48,538 nucleotides of DNA from Scytonema sp. RU_4_4 (lineage in GTDB: Bacteria; Cyanobacteriota; Cyanobacteriia; Cyanobacteriales; Nostocaceae), in the NCBI GenBank assembly GCA_012031965.1, contig JAAUSC010000027.1, forward strand, positions 1-48,538, given 5' to 3'. Each line of letters begins with the position of its first letter. Position 1 is the first letter of the stretch. A program made the position numbers and the translations under genes. Below, one piece after another: positions 34,739 through 44,067 of this stretch. The notes beneath the pieces were generated by a model. It ran no database searches. It saw only the letters and a program-made list of their open reading frames with translations, and was not told the DNA's origin.

Positions 34739-35263
34739 ATGAGAAAGGTTCTAATCATCGACACATCGCTTCTTTGTGTGTGGTTAAAAGTTTATGGAAT
34801 GGAAGTTTGTGGTTCTGATAATAATAGGTGGAATTTTGAACGTGTAGAGCGTAAAATTCAAGAAGAAATGGCTAAATCGACAACGCTGGTATTGCCTTTA
34901 GCTACTGTTGTGGAAACAGGTAACCACATTGCACAAGCTAGAGCAAAACAGTATGAAACAGCGGAAGCTTTTGCAAGAATCATAACTTATGCCGCTCAGG
35001 AAACATCTCCTTGGGCGGCTTTTAGTGAACAAATAATTCTTTGGGAGGCGCAAGCACTCAAAGAGTTAGCAGACCAATTTCCCAATCTTGCAAAGCAAAA
35101 AACTTCTATGGGCGATGCTAGCATTGTTATCTTAGGCCAGCACTACTACCACAAGGCTTATCATGTCGAGTTTCTAACTGCTGATGAGCAGCTAAAAGCG
35201 CAAGAACCACCTCCTCCAGCGACACCACTCAGGCGCAGCGATCGAAGAGTTAACAAACCTTAA
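34739..35263 (+). CDS. PIN-like protein paired with the ATPase
   Basis: 174 residues. The order of acidic residues fits a PIN-type metal nuclease: D8 in VLIIDTSLL, E59 in ATVVETGNHI, D126 in TSMGDASIVIL and D149 in FLTADEQL. PIN nucleases usually cut RNA. The C-terminal tail PPPPATPLRRSDRRVNKP is encoded partly by a GCGATCG-containing repeat-like patch and may be an add-on. It starts 11 bases after the ATPase gene and ends 75 bases before mutS. I infer that the ATPase senses or restrains and the PIN protein acts. This is motif-based, not a confirmed family match. Confidence 0.72.
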   Translation: MRKVLIIDTSLLCVWLKVYGMEVCGSDNNRWNFERVERKIQEEMAKSTTLVLPLATVVETGNHIAQARAKQYETAEAFARIITYAAQETSPWAAFSEQIILWEAQALKELADQFPNLAKQKTSMGDASIVILGQHYYHKAYHVEFLTADEQLKAQEPPPPATPLRRSDRRVNKP

Positions 35264-35337
35264 ACAATTTAAGAGTATCGCGGATATCAAGCTATCATCG
35301 GATATTGGCAGGTTGACATGTGTATTGGTAGACATTC

Positions 35338-38015
35338 ATGAGCGCTTCTTACTCTGCATCCCAAACAACCCAACCTAATAACCCAACTGCGCCTCACGCT
35401 GACCATCGGTTAGTGGATCGCAGTAAGCTGACTCAAATGTTCCAGCATTATGTCGATATTAAGGATAAGTACCCTCACGCGATGCTGCTGTATCGAGTAG
35501 GAGATTTCTTTGAATGTTACTTTGAAGATGCTGTGACTTTGGCACAGGAATTAGAACTCTCCCTCACCAGTAAACTCGTCGGGGAAGTCGGACGGGTAGC
35601 AATGAGTGGTGTACCGCATCACGCCTGGGAACGCCACGCAACGCAACTGGTAGAAAAAGGGTATGCGGTTGTCATTTGCGACCAAGTGGAAGATGCAGCA
35701 GAAGCTGCTGGTCGATTGGTACGGCGTGAAGTCACGCGTATCCTGACTCCTGGGACTTTGCTAGAAGAAGGAATGCTCAAATCAAGCCGCAATAATTACC
35801 TAGCGGCTGTTGTCATCGCTGGAGAGCATTGGGGTTTGGCTTATGCAGATATTTCTACAGGTGAATTCCTGACGACACAAGGTAGCAATTTAGAGCATTT
35901 GACACAGGAACTCATGCGCTTACAGCCTGCAGAAGTGCTTGTTCCAACCAACGCACCAGACTTGAGAAGTTTACTACTGCGCGCAGGAGAAAAATCGGAA
36001 CATTTACCCGAATGTTTACCACCATCTTTTTGTTATTGTTTGCGATCGCAAATTCCTTTCTCTCAAGGAGAAGCCAGAGCAAGATTGTTGCAAAAATTTA
36101 AAGTGCGATCGCTAGAAGGACTTGGCTGTGAACATTCCCCCCTCGCCGTCCGCGCCGCAGGTGGGTTGCTGGAATATTTAGAAGATACACAAAAAGAAAA
36201 CGCTATTCCCCTACAGTTGCTACGCACTTATACCCTCACTGATTTTTTAATTGTAGACTATCAAACTCGGCGCAACCTTGAAATTACGCAAACAGTCCGT
36301 GATGGTACTTTTGTTGGCTCCTTGCTCTGGGCTTTAGATAGAACTAGTACGGCAATGGGCAGTCGTGCCTTACGACGGTGGTTGTTACAACCGCTACTTG
36401 ATATTAAAGGTATTCGCTCCCGGCAAGACACTATCCAAGAATTGGTAGAAAATACAACTCTCCGTCAAGAACTACGGCAATTGTTACGTCAAATTTATGA
36501 CCTAGAACGGTTGACAGGGCGCGCCGGTTCTGGAACTGCTAATGCGAGGGATTTACTTGCTTTGGCGGACTCGCTCTCTCGTTTACCGGAATTATCTCGT
36601 CTGGTGGCTAGTGCTCGTTCTCTATTTCTGAGAGCATTGCAGAAGGTACCGCCTGTTTTGGAAGAGTTAGCACAGAAAATTCGTGCTCATCTGGTGGAGT
36701 CGCCACCTATACATATCAAAGAAGGCGGGTTAATTCGTCCTGGAGTTAATGCTCAATTGGATGAGAGACGTGCGACTGTCGAAGACGACCAACAATGGAT
36801 TGCCAATTTGGAAGTTGATGAGAAAGCAAGGACGGGAATTCCCACGCTGAAAGTGGGATTTAACAAAACTTTTGGTTACTATATCAGTATTTCCCGTGCC
36901 AAAGCTGACCAAGTGCCGTCTAATTATATACGCAAGCAAACGCTGGTTAATGAGGAGCGCTACATCACGCCAGAGTTGAAGGAACGGGAAGCGCGGATTC
37001 TCACAGCGCGAGATGATTTGAATCAGTTGGAATATGAGATTTTTGTGGCGTTGCGGGAAGAAGTGGGTACACAAGCAGAAATCATTCGCAATATTTCCCG
37101 TGCGGTAGCGGCGGCGGATGTGTTGTGTGGTTTGGCTGAGTTAGCGGTTTATCAAGGTTACTGTCGTCCCCAAATGGTGGAAGGACGAGAAATTACCATT
37201 GTGGATGGACGTCATCCGGTGGTGGAACAGTCTTTACCAGCGGGATTTTTCGTCCCAAATTCGACGTCATTAGGAGGGGAAACCAACCGCAGAGGCGCAG
37301 AGAACGCAGAGGAGGAAGAGAAGGTAGTAAGGAAACGAAAGGGGAAGAACGTTTACTTCTATCTCCCCATCTCCCATCCCCCATCCCCCCATCCCCCCAT
37401 CCTGACCTCATCATCCTCACTGGTCCAAATGCGAGTGGTAAGAGTTGTTATTTGCGTCAGGTGGGGTTAATTCAGTTGATGGCGCAGATTGGTGGTTTTG
37501 TCCCTGCTCGGTCTGCTAGGTTGGGAGTGTGCGATCGCATTTTCACTCGTGTGGGTGCAGTAGATGATTTGGCGACGGGTCAATCGACTTTTATGGTGGA
37601 GATGAATGAGACGGCGAATATTCTCAACCATGCAACGTCGAGGTCACTGGTGTTGTTGGATGAGATTGGCAGAGGAACCGCGACATTTGATGGTCTTTCT
37701 ATTGCTTGGGCGGTGGCGGAGTACATCGCAACGGAGATTCGATCGCGGACGATTTTTGCCACGCACTACCACGAGTTAAATGAATTGGCTTCACTATTGC
37801 CAAATATTGCTAATTACCAAGTGACGGTGAAGGAGTTACCCGACCAAATTATTTTTTTGCACCAAGTCCAACCAGGAGGTGCAGATAAGTCTTACGGGAT
37901 TGAAGCGGGAAGGTTGGCGGGTTTACCAAAGGTTGTGATTGCGCGGGCGAAACAAGTGATGGGGCAAATTGAAAAGCACAGCAAGATTGCAATAGGACTG
38001 CAAAATTTGGAATAA
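35338..38015 (+). pseudogene. mutS: DNA mismatch repair protein MutS, frameshifted
   Basis: MutS binds mismatches and starts repair. The N-terminal part (35338 to about 37275) holds the mismatch-contact loop [13 protein letters not shown] and runs through the connector, core and clamp to [20 protein letters not shown]. Then about 125 bases of low-complexity, repeat-derived sequence intervene. The ATPase part (from 37401, another frame) has [20 protein letters not shown] (Walker A), [16 protein letters not shown] (Walker B) and [11 protein letters not shown]. One missing base in the CCCCCC runs at 37376-37398 would join both frames into an about 892-residue MutS with a 40-residue insert. Either a real frameshift, which would inactivate repair, or a homopolymer error. 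Confidence 0.9.
37276..37400. repeat. Repeat insertion inside mutS
   Basis: Between the FFVPNST segment and the Walker A region lie about 125 bases not found in ordinary MutS. They start with GGAAACCAACCGCAGAGGCGCA, a unit sharing CCGCAGAGGCGCAGAG with the insertion at 11764-11888. They continue through a purine-rich part and end in a CTCCCCATCTCCCATCCCCC run. The C tract holds the probable frameshift. Confidence 0.8.
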
Positions 38016-38103
38016 TTGTGTCGGATAACACATTATTTGTCGTCGTTAACAAATTAATGTCGTTATTATTGTTGTGTTTCCTTTGTCAACCCAACCTACG
38101 TAA

Positions 38104-38445
38104 TTAAATATTCCAAAACTCCTGCGCCATTGCTTCAACCGTTCTTTCTAAATCTGGCAAATAGTTTTCAATGACACTCCAAACAATATCAAGGTCTACA
38201 CTCAGATATTCATGAGTTAATCTATTCCGAAAACCAGCAATATTACTCCATTCAATCTCAGGGTATGCGTTTTTCCAATCATTGGGCACTTTTTGCACCG
38301 ATTCACACATTACCTGAAGATTTCTTAAAACTGCATCTTGAGTTTTGATATCCTGAAAAAATACTTCTTTTCCCTCAGCTGTATATTGCTTAATTCTGCT
38401 GATAGAATCTCGAACGTGAATCAGATAAACACGACTATCTTTCAT
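38104..38445 (-). CDS. hepT: HepT-like ribonuclease toxin (DUF86)
   Basis: 113 residues, all-helical HEPN family. The RNase-type motif is RNRLTHEYLSVD (about residues 72-83), fitting R-x4-H-x-Y. In MNT-HepT modules HepT is the toxin and MntA, the partner nucleotidyltransferase, neutralises it by AMPylating the tyrosine of this motif. The start overlaps the mntA stop by four bases (ATGA), so the two are translationally coupled. It converges on mutS. Confidence 0.87.
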   Translation of the reverse strand: MKDSRVYLIHVRDSISRIKQYTAEGKEVFFQDIKTQDAVLRNLQVMCESVQKVPNDWKNAYPEIEWSNIAGFRNRLTHEYLSVDLDIVWSVIENYLPDLERTVEAMAQEFWNI

Positions 38446-38735
38446 AAAGGGATAGCCTCATTAAAAACTTTATCCCGAATTAAATAATGTAAAGATTGAG
38501 TCGTGACTACATCAACTTTACGATTTAACAAAGTCTCTAAATCTAAAATTAACCCACCAGGAAACCAAGGCGATATTTTCCCTAAATCGTAATCAATTAA
38601 AAAATCAATATCACTGCTTGGTGTTTCCTCACCTCTAGCCACACTGCCAAAAATTCGCAGGTTATAAGCTCCATGTTTAGCCGCAATGCTCAAGATTTCT
38701 TCTCGCTTTTCTTGCAGTAATTGTTTTAATCCCAT
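38442..38735 (-). CDS. mntA: MntA-like minimal nucleotidyltransferase antitoxin
   Basis: 97 residues from MGLKQLLQEKREEILSIAAK (38735); an ATG at 38753 adds six. The nucleotidyltransferase motif FGSVARGEETPSSDIDFLID has GS-x9-D-x-D, with a further aspartate in KVDVVTTQSLH. This matches MNT-domain antitoxins that modify HepT. Its stop overlaps hepT. The pair stands between mutS and the peptidase gene. Confidence 0.88.
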   Translation of the reverse strand: MGLKQLLQEKREEILSIAAKHGAYNLRIFGSVARGEETPSSDIDFLIDYDLGKISPWFPGGLILDLETLLNRKVDVVTTQSLHYLIRDKVFNEAIPL

Positions 38736-38857
38736 TTTTCTATTCTCTCTCATAACACTACAGCTTCCCGCAAAACTTTATCTCTAATCAACTAAGGAAG
38801 CATTTTTGTAACATATAGTTATTGACACCACATCGTTAATTTCTTATGTAACCTATC

Positions 38858-41692
38858 ATGCTTTTTCTCTCAAAACTGCGTCCATTCATTCTGATGGGCT
38901 TTTTCATAAGCTTCCTCTTAAGCGGAATGCTATCAGCAGGCTATGTCAGCAATGCTGCAACACCAAGTGCAGTCACACCTGTGTCAAGTCTCGCCCTCAC
39001 TCAGGGGGTACGTAAAACGGTATTGAAAAATGGTTTAACAGTGCTAACCAAGGAAGTCCACACTGCACCCGTAGTGAGTGTGCAGGTATGGTATCGAGTT
39101 GGTTCGCGCAATGAGAAAGCACGAGAAAATGGTATTTCTCACCAACTTGAGCATTTGATGTTCAAAGGAACCACTGACCGTCCAGTACAGTTTGGTCGGC
39201 TGTTTAGTGCTTTGGGTAGTCAGTTTAATGCTTTTACGAGTTATGACGAGACAGCTTATTTTGGTACAGTGCAGCGCGACAAATTGGAAGCAATGCTAAC
39301 TTTAGAAGCTGATCGCATGCAAGGCTCGTTAATTGGAGCCGAACAACTGACAAGCGAGAAGCGCGTCGTCATCTCAGAGTTGCAAGGATATGAAAATTCT
39401 CCAAGCTATCGCCTGAATCGGGCTGTGATGCGAGCAGCTTTCCCAAACCGAACTTATGGTTTACCTGTAGGAGGTACAAAAGCCGATGTGCAGCAATTCA
39501 CGATAGAGCAGGTACGGAACTACTACAAAACCTACTACAGCCCTGATAATGCCACTCTAGTTATTACGGGAGATTTTGCCACAGAACCCGTGCTGAAAAC
39601 TGTCCAAAGGACTTTTGGGAAGTTACCAAAACGGGCGAAAGAGGACAAGGAGATAACAGGACAAGGAGACAAGGAGACAAGGAGACAAGGGGAAGTAAAG
39701 GGAGTGGGGGGAGAAAAGACGTCCTCAACTTCTTCCTCATCTGGTACCTCTAGCGCTAAAAAATCGCCTATTGTCTTGAAAGAGCCAGGAAGCGCTGCAT
39801 TATTGCAGGTCCTTTATCCTCTACCAAATATTAATCATCCAGACGTACCTGCAATTGATGTTATGGATGCCATTATCACGGGCGGGCGTAGCTCACAGCT
39901 TTACCAAGCTTTGGTAGAATCTGGCTTAGCAAGCTCAGTGAGTGCAAGTCCTGCGGAACTCATCGAACCAGGTTGGTATGAAATTAATGTAACAGCGGCT
40001 CCAGGTCAACAGCTCTCGAAAATTGCCCTGGTGTTGCAACAGTCCTTGGCTCAATTGCAACACAAACAAGTCACCACAGAAGAATTGAACCGAGCAAAGA
40101 CGCAACTGCAAGCCTCCTTTATACTCGGTAATCAGGACATCACCAGTCAGGCGACACAACTAGGGTATAACCAAACTGTCGCTGGGGATTATCGCTATGT
40201 TGAACAATATCTCAAGGCAGCTGCTAAAGTGACAGCAGCAGATATACAACGAGTGGCGAAAACTTACCTTAATCCTACTAAACAAACTATTGGTTTGTTT
40301 GAACCAACTCTACCAAGTGGTAAACCAGGAACTTCCAGTGCTGGTTCTGGTCGCACTGTTGAAAACTTCAACCCTGGTAAGCCTGTCGATCCAGCAGAAC
40401 TTGCTAAATATCTGCCTCCTGCAACATTAGCGACTGCTTCGACTCAACAACCATTACCAGAGCAGTTCACGCTCAAAAATGGGTTGCGCGTTTTCCTACT
40501 GGCTAATCATAGTGTCCCCACCGTTAATCTGAGTGGACAGATTGATGCTGGTACCGAATTTGATACTAATCAGAAAGCAGGTCTAGCAAGTTTCGTTGCT
40601 ACCAATTTGATAAATGGAACCCAAACAAAAAATGCTCTGACTTTGGCAAAAATACTAGAGAACAGGGGGATAAGCTTGGGATTCAATGCTGGTCGCGAAG
40701 GAGTTAGTATTTCTGGAAATGGGCTATCTGCAAATCTGCCGGTATTAATTCAAACTCTGGCAGATGTGGTACAACATGCAACTTTCCCAGACAACCAGTT
40801 AGAACTGAGTCGTCAGAGGGCTTTAACAGGTCTGAAGGTACAGCTTGATGATCCTCGTGGATTGGGACGACGGGTATTCCAGCAGGCGATTTACCCAGAA
40901 AACCATCCGTTTTATAGCTTTCCTACAGAAGAAAGCTTAAAAAGTATTTCTCGTGGTGATGTGCTTCGCTTCTACCAAGAACACTACCGCCCAGATACGA
41001 CAACGATCGCCCTTGTTGGTGACTTTGACCCAAATAAAGTCAAAGCGCTATTCAATCAAGCTTTCGGGAAATGGCAAGTTCAGGGTAAGCCACCGACTCT
41101 TAACTTACCTGCGGTGTCTTTACCACAAACGGTGAAACAGTTGAGTCCAGTGATTCCCGGTAAGACGGAAGCTGTGACCTATATTGGTTACAATGGTATC
41201 TCGCGCAAAGACTCTCGTTTCTATTCTGCTTTGGTACTGAATCAAATTTTGGGTGGTGATACCTTATCTAGTCGTTTGGGTACTGAGGTGCGCGATCGCC
41301 AAGGTCTAACTTACGGTATCTACAGTGCCTTTGCTACGGGTATCAATCCCGGTCCATTCTTAATTCAGATGCAGACTGCTCCAGGGGATGCCCAGAAGGC
41401 TATTGTCAGTACCCTAGCTTTACTTAAGCAGTTGCGAGAACAGGGTATCACTCAGGCTGAATTAAACACAGCGAAACGCTCAATAACCAACAGCTACCCT
41501 GTAGACTTAGCGAATCCTAGTAACGTAGCGAGCATGGTTTTGGACAATGCTGTCTATGGTCTCTCTCTAGCAGAAATTCGAGAATTTCCCCAGCGAATTG
41601 AAGCAGTGACTCAAAATCAAGTGCAGCAGACAATTCAAGAACTTATTCATCCAGATAAGCTCGTCATTGTCACGGCTGGACCGGGAGCTTAA
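38858..41692 (+). CDS. M16 family zinc metallopeptidase, two-domain
   Basis: 944 residues with an N-terminal signal or anchor (ILMGFFISFLLSGMLSAGY). The first M16 domain has the inverted zinc motif HQLEH (H95, E98, H99) and the distal ISELQGYENSP glutamate. The second half (from about residue 530, EQFTLKNGLRVFLLANHSVP) is a related M16 domain lacking HxxEH, as is usual for the non-catalytic half. At about residues 262-305 a Lys/Glu/Ser-rich insertion (DKEITGQGDKETRRQGE and TSSTSSSSGTSS) is encoded by tandem GACAAGGA repeats. Probably periplasmic peptide degradation; target unknown. Confidence 0.9.
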   Translation: MLFLSKLRPFILMGFFISFLLSGMLSAGYVSNAATPSAVTPVSSLALTQGVRKTVLKNGLTVLTKEVHTAPVVSVQVWYRVGSRNEKARENGISHQLEHLMFKGTTDRPVQFGRLFSALGSQFNAFTSYDETAYFGTVQRDKLEAMLTLEADRMQGSLIGAEQLTSEKRVVISELQGYENSPSYRLNRAVMRAAFPNRTYGLPVGGTKADVQQFTIEQVRNYYKTYYSPDNATLVITGDFATEPVLKTVQRTFGKLPKRAKEDKEITGQGDKETRRQGEVKGVGGEKTSSTSSSSGTSSAKKSPIVLKEPGSAALLQVLYPLPNINHPDVPAIDVMDAIITGGRSSQLYQALVESGLASSVSASPAELIEPGWYEINVTAAPGQQLSKIALVLQQSLAQLQHKQVTTEELNRAKTQLQASFILGNQDITSQATQLGYNQTVAGDYRYVEQYLKAAAKVTAADIQRVAKTYLNPTKQTIGLFEPTLPSGKPGTSSAGSGRTVENFNPGKPVDPAELAKYLPPATLATASTQQPLPEQFTLKNGLRVFLLANHSVPTVNLSGQIDAGTEFDTNQKAGLASFVATNLINGTQTKNALTLAKILENRGISLGFNAGREGVSISGNGLSANLPVLIQTLADVVQHATFPDNQLELSRQRALTGLKVQLDDPRGLGRRVFQQAIYPENHPFYSFPTEESLKSISRGDVLRFYQEHYRPDTTTIALVGDFDPNKVKALFNQAFGKWQVQGKPPTLNLPAVSLPQTVKQLSPVIPGKTEAVTYIGYNGISRKDSRFYSALVLNQILGGDTLSSRLGTEVRDRQGLTYGIYSAFATGINPGPFLIQMQTAPGDAQKAIVSTLALLKQLREQGITQAELNTAKRSITNSYPVDLANPSNVASMVLDNAVYGLSLAEIREFPQRIEAVTQNQVQQTIQELIHPDKLVIVTAGPGA
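39648..39755. repeat. GACAAGGA tandem repeat inside the M16 gene
   Basis: About four purine-rich units of GACAAGGA/GACAAGGG from 39658 to 39690, followed by G-rich and Ser-codon-rich sequence. The insertion is in frame and adds roughly 40 low-complexity residues between secondary structures of the first peptidase domain. Confidence 0.65.
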
Positions 41693-41735
41693 TTATCAGT
41701 TATCAGTTATCAGTTAACTGATAACTGATAATTTA
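41693..41735. terminator. Heptamer-derived palindrome after the M16 gene
   Basis: TATCAGT units run forward up to GTTAAC and then in inverse as ACTGATA units, giving a perfect stem of about 15 bases (TATCAGTTATCAGTT / AACTGATAACTGATA). It lies directly after the stop codon and could act as a bidirectional terminator built from the heptamer repeat. Confidence 0.5.
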
Positions 41736-41788
41736 TCAAAATCGCCTTATATCCCCATACACCTGAAGGACTGCTTACTGCTTTCAAA

Positions 41789-41861
41789 CGGGTGCGGCAG
41801 GATTCGAACCTGCGACTCGCTGCTTAGAAGGCAGCTACTCTATCCTCTGAGTTACGCACCC
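41789..41861 (-). tRNA. trnR-UCU: tRNA-Arg (UCU)
   Basis: On the minus strand a full cloverleaf can be drawn: acceptor GGGTGCG/CGCACCC, D stem ACTC/GAGT, anticodon stem GCTGC/GCAGC with loop CTTCTAA (anticodon UCU, decoding AGA), T arm GCAGG-TTCGAAT-CCTGC, discriminator G. 73 bases; the 3' CCA is not encoded. The TTCGAAT T-loop is canonical. Confidence 0.97.
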
Positions 41862-42188
41862 AAGCAAAAATACTGGCTTGCTATACAGTCAGTTCATACA
41901 TTATATCTGTGAACCTAAGCAAATGGCAATTTAAAATTATTGCAGATTTCACCTTGGTGAAGCTAAGATCCAAGTCATTGCAAGAGACAGGAAAGGTTTC
42001 CAAGGATATGCCTAAAAAAAAACAAACACTTTTCATCTGTTGGCAAAATCAATCTCCATTGAGTAAACCGTAGTATTAGCTCATAGCAGTTGTAACGTTG
42101 ACTGGATTGATTTCCTCTCATAAAAGCTGTTTGGTGAACTATTATTCTGCCAAAAAACTGCTAGAGTGCATTTATACAGTAAAGTTCT
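41862..42188. other. Gene-free stretch upstream of tRNA and membrane protein
   Basis: AT-rich and free of ORFs with support. It contains the divergent control regions of tRNA-Arg (minus) and the 42189 gene (plus). No strong promoter match or repeat stands out. Confidence 0.4.
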
Positions 42189-42767
42189 ATGAGTACCGCT
42201 GACATCCACTTACACCGTCCCAAAAACATGTTCTTCACCCAAAGCATCGTCTTAGCTATCCTAAGTAGCAGTATGTTGGGGATTCTGTACTTTCTTCTGT
42301 TTAGTACCAGAATTCCAGGTGTACTTGGCATAGAAAAGCATGCGGATTGGTATGTTGTTGGTACATATATTTTTGAAGCAATAGCTTATCTGGGTGCGGG
42401 TGTCTTATGCTTAAGAAATTGGCGCAGTCCACAAATTGCCAGTAGTCATATTGTTTGGTTAGTCATCAGTATCGGTATGCTTTTATATTCCCTTGGACAG
42501 ATATTTGTCAGTTATACAGAAATAACCTTGAAAGAAGAACCTATCGTTTTCCTTGGTGATCTATTTTTGGGGAACACTTATTTGTTTCTAGGGATGGGCA
42601 TCCTGTGGTTTCAATACGCCACAAAATGGATTCATAACTATCAAATTGGAAAAATATTAGAGGTATTTTGGGTGTGGAATGGAGTTTTATTTGACATGGA
42701 CGCTGTTTTGGAATATGACGCATCATTCATCCGTTTGCGACGTGTCAGTAGAAGAACAAGAACTTAG
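42189..42767 (+). CDS. Hypothetical membrane protein
   Basis: 192 residues with four hydrophobic helices: SIVLAILSSSMLGILYFLLF, YIFEAIAYLGAGVLCL, IVWLVISIGMLLYSLGQIFV and FLGNTYLFLGMGILWFQYAT. I recognise no family. The last residues (FIRLRRVSRRTRT) are basic and lie directly before the next gene, six bases away; in another frame the same bases read VEEQELRSLW, so a small frame change near 42720 cannot be excluded. Co-transcription with the HTH gene is likely. Confidence 0.6.
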   Translation: MSTADIHLHRPKNMFFTQSIVLAILSSSMLGILYFLLFSTRIPGVLGIEKHADWYVVGTYIFEAIAYLGAGVLCLRNWRSPQIASSHIVWLVISIGMLLYSLGQIFVSYTEITLKEEPIVFLGDLFLGNTYLFLGMGILWFQYATKWIHNYQIGKILEVFWVWNGVLFDMDAVLEYDASFIRLRRVSRRTRT

Positions 42768-42773
42768 AAGTTT

Positions 42774-43811
42774 GTGGTGTCTACCGTGAGAAAACTAACA
42801 GAATCAGATAAACAAGAAATTCTCAAATTGTACCGCGAAACTGCCGAAACGACCTCAACATTGGCAGAACGCTATGACGTGAGTAACTCGACGATTAGCC
42901 GCTTACTCAAAAGTACTTTGCCAGAAGATGAGTATGAATATCTTGTGTCTTTAAAGCGTGCTGCGAGAACTCCTGAAGGAAGGGCACAGGTTAATTACGA
43001 CAATGTGCCTATATTTGGCAACCTTCCACAGGAAGACCACATACAAAAGCAAGAAGCAGCATATCCTGTTGCGAAGCAAAGTGTTGTTGAGGTTCAGCCG
43101 CAAGAAGAACCTGTCGTAGCAGCACAGGATCTATACCCTGTGGAAATTGATGAGCCAACTCCTGCTGTCAGACGAGTTAAGCGCCGCTCCTCAGCTACGG
43201 GAAAAGCAAGTTTACCAATTCGAGTTGAGCGTTCTGAGCAACCAATTGCTGAGCAATTGGAACTTCTAGAACAAAAACCTCCAGAAACCACCAGCATTCC
43301 CAATCCGCTTTTGGAAGATACACGTCCAGAAGCTAACGTTATCGCGGAAATGTTTGGCGAAGACTTACTAGATGAGTCAGATGATTTGGAAGATTTGGAA
43401 GAAGAAGATGATGATGATGATGAGGAATATTTAGACGACGAAGACTTTGAACCAGCTCGACCTTTTGTCACAAGACCAAGGTCAGGTGACGCATTAGTGA
43501 GAGTCTTACCACTGTCAGCAGCTACTTTGCCCAAAACTTGCTATTTAGTCATAGACCGCTCCTCGGAATTAATCACTCGTCCACTCAGAGATTTTGGCGA
43601 TTTGGGACAAATTCCTAGCCTGGAAACCCAACAAAGAACGCTACCAATATTCGATAACCATCGAGTAGCAAAGCGCTTCTCAACTAAGCGCGATCGCGTG
43701 ATTAAAATTCCGGATAGTAGAATACTGCACAAGGCTCGTTATCATCTACAAGCAAAGGGAATCACTCGACTGTTGATTGATGGTCAAGTCTACTCTTTGT
43801 CCAGTGTTTAG
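42774..43811 (+). CDS. Helix-turn-helix protein with acidic linker
   Basis: 345 residues starting at GTG 42774 (VVSTVRKLTESDKQEILKLY); GTG codons at 42777 and 42786 are alternatives and no ATG fits. N-terminal HTH at about residues 7-50 (ETTSTLAERYDVSNSTISRL) resembles transposase or invertase-type HTH. The middle is disordered, with an acidic run DDLEDLEEEDDDDDEEYLDD at about residues 202-221. The C-terminal part (about 235-345) looks folded: TLPKTCYLVIDRSSELITRP and ARYHLQAKGITRLLIDGQVY. Likely a DNA-binding protein; role unknown. Confidence 0.68.
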   Translation: MVSTVRKLTESDKQEILKLYRETAETTSTLAERYDVSNSTISRLLKSTLPEDEYEYLVSLKRAARTPEGRAQVNYDNVPIFGNLPQEDHIQKQEAAYPVAKQSVVEVQPQEEPVVAAQDLYPVEIDEPTPAVRRVKRRSSATGKASLPIRVERSEQPIAEQLELLEQKPPETTSIPNPLLEDTRPEANVIAEMFGEDLLDESDDLEDLEEEDDDDDEEYLDDEDFEPARPFVTRPRSGDALVRVLPLSAATLPKTCYLVIDRSSELITRPLRDFGDLGQIPSLETQQRTLPIFDNHRVAKRFSTKRDRVIKIPDSRILHKARYHLQAKGITRLLIDGQVYSLSSV

Positions 43812-43843
43812 TGACTCAGTGAAAAACTTTTGGCTATGGCTGA

Positions 43844-43893
43844 AGCAACAGACTACGATGTGGTGTTAGCAACAGCTTTTGTTAGTCTGTTGC
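43844..43893. terminator. Inverted repeat after the HTH gene
   Basis: GCAACAGACTA (43844-43854) and TAGTCTGTTGC (43883-43893) are perfect 11-base inverted copies with a 28-base loop, 33 bases after the HTH stop. There is no T-run, so termination is uncertain. Confidence 0.4.
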
Positions 43894-44039
43894 CGATTCA
43901 CTCTTATTTATTTGAGAATTTATTTGAGAATAAGGCAGCCATGTCAAGCGTGAAGAAAAATTTTCCTTCTCGTTGCTTTTAGTGAGTTCATCAGAAGATG
44001 GCGATGAGTCCTTGCCATATCGCTAGGTAATGTTATATT

Positions 44040-44051
44040 AATATTACGTAT
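44040..44051. promoter_or_regulatory. Candidate MarR operator, upstream copy
   Basis: AATATTACGTAT lies 17 bases before the marR-like start and overlaps a TATTAATATTA promoter-like region and the palindrome CGTATACG. The same 12 bases occur at 44579-44590. Position fits autorepression. Confidence 0.45.
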
Positions 44052-44067
44052 ACGAAGTTTTTAAGAG

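Noticed and set aside
43094-43534. Minus-strand 146-codon Ser-rich frame
   Set aside because: Antisense of the acidic D/E run; GAT/GAA on one strand gives TCA/TTC-type codons on the other.
43836-43982. Short ORF (MAEATDYDVVLATAF...) after the HTH gene
   Set aside because: About 48 codons over an 11-base inverted repeat, without family resemblance; more likely a 3' hairpin region.
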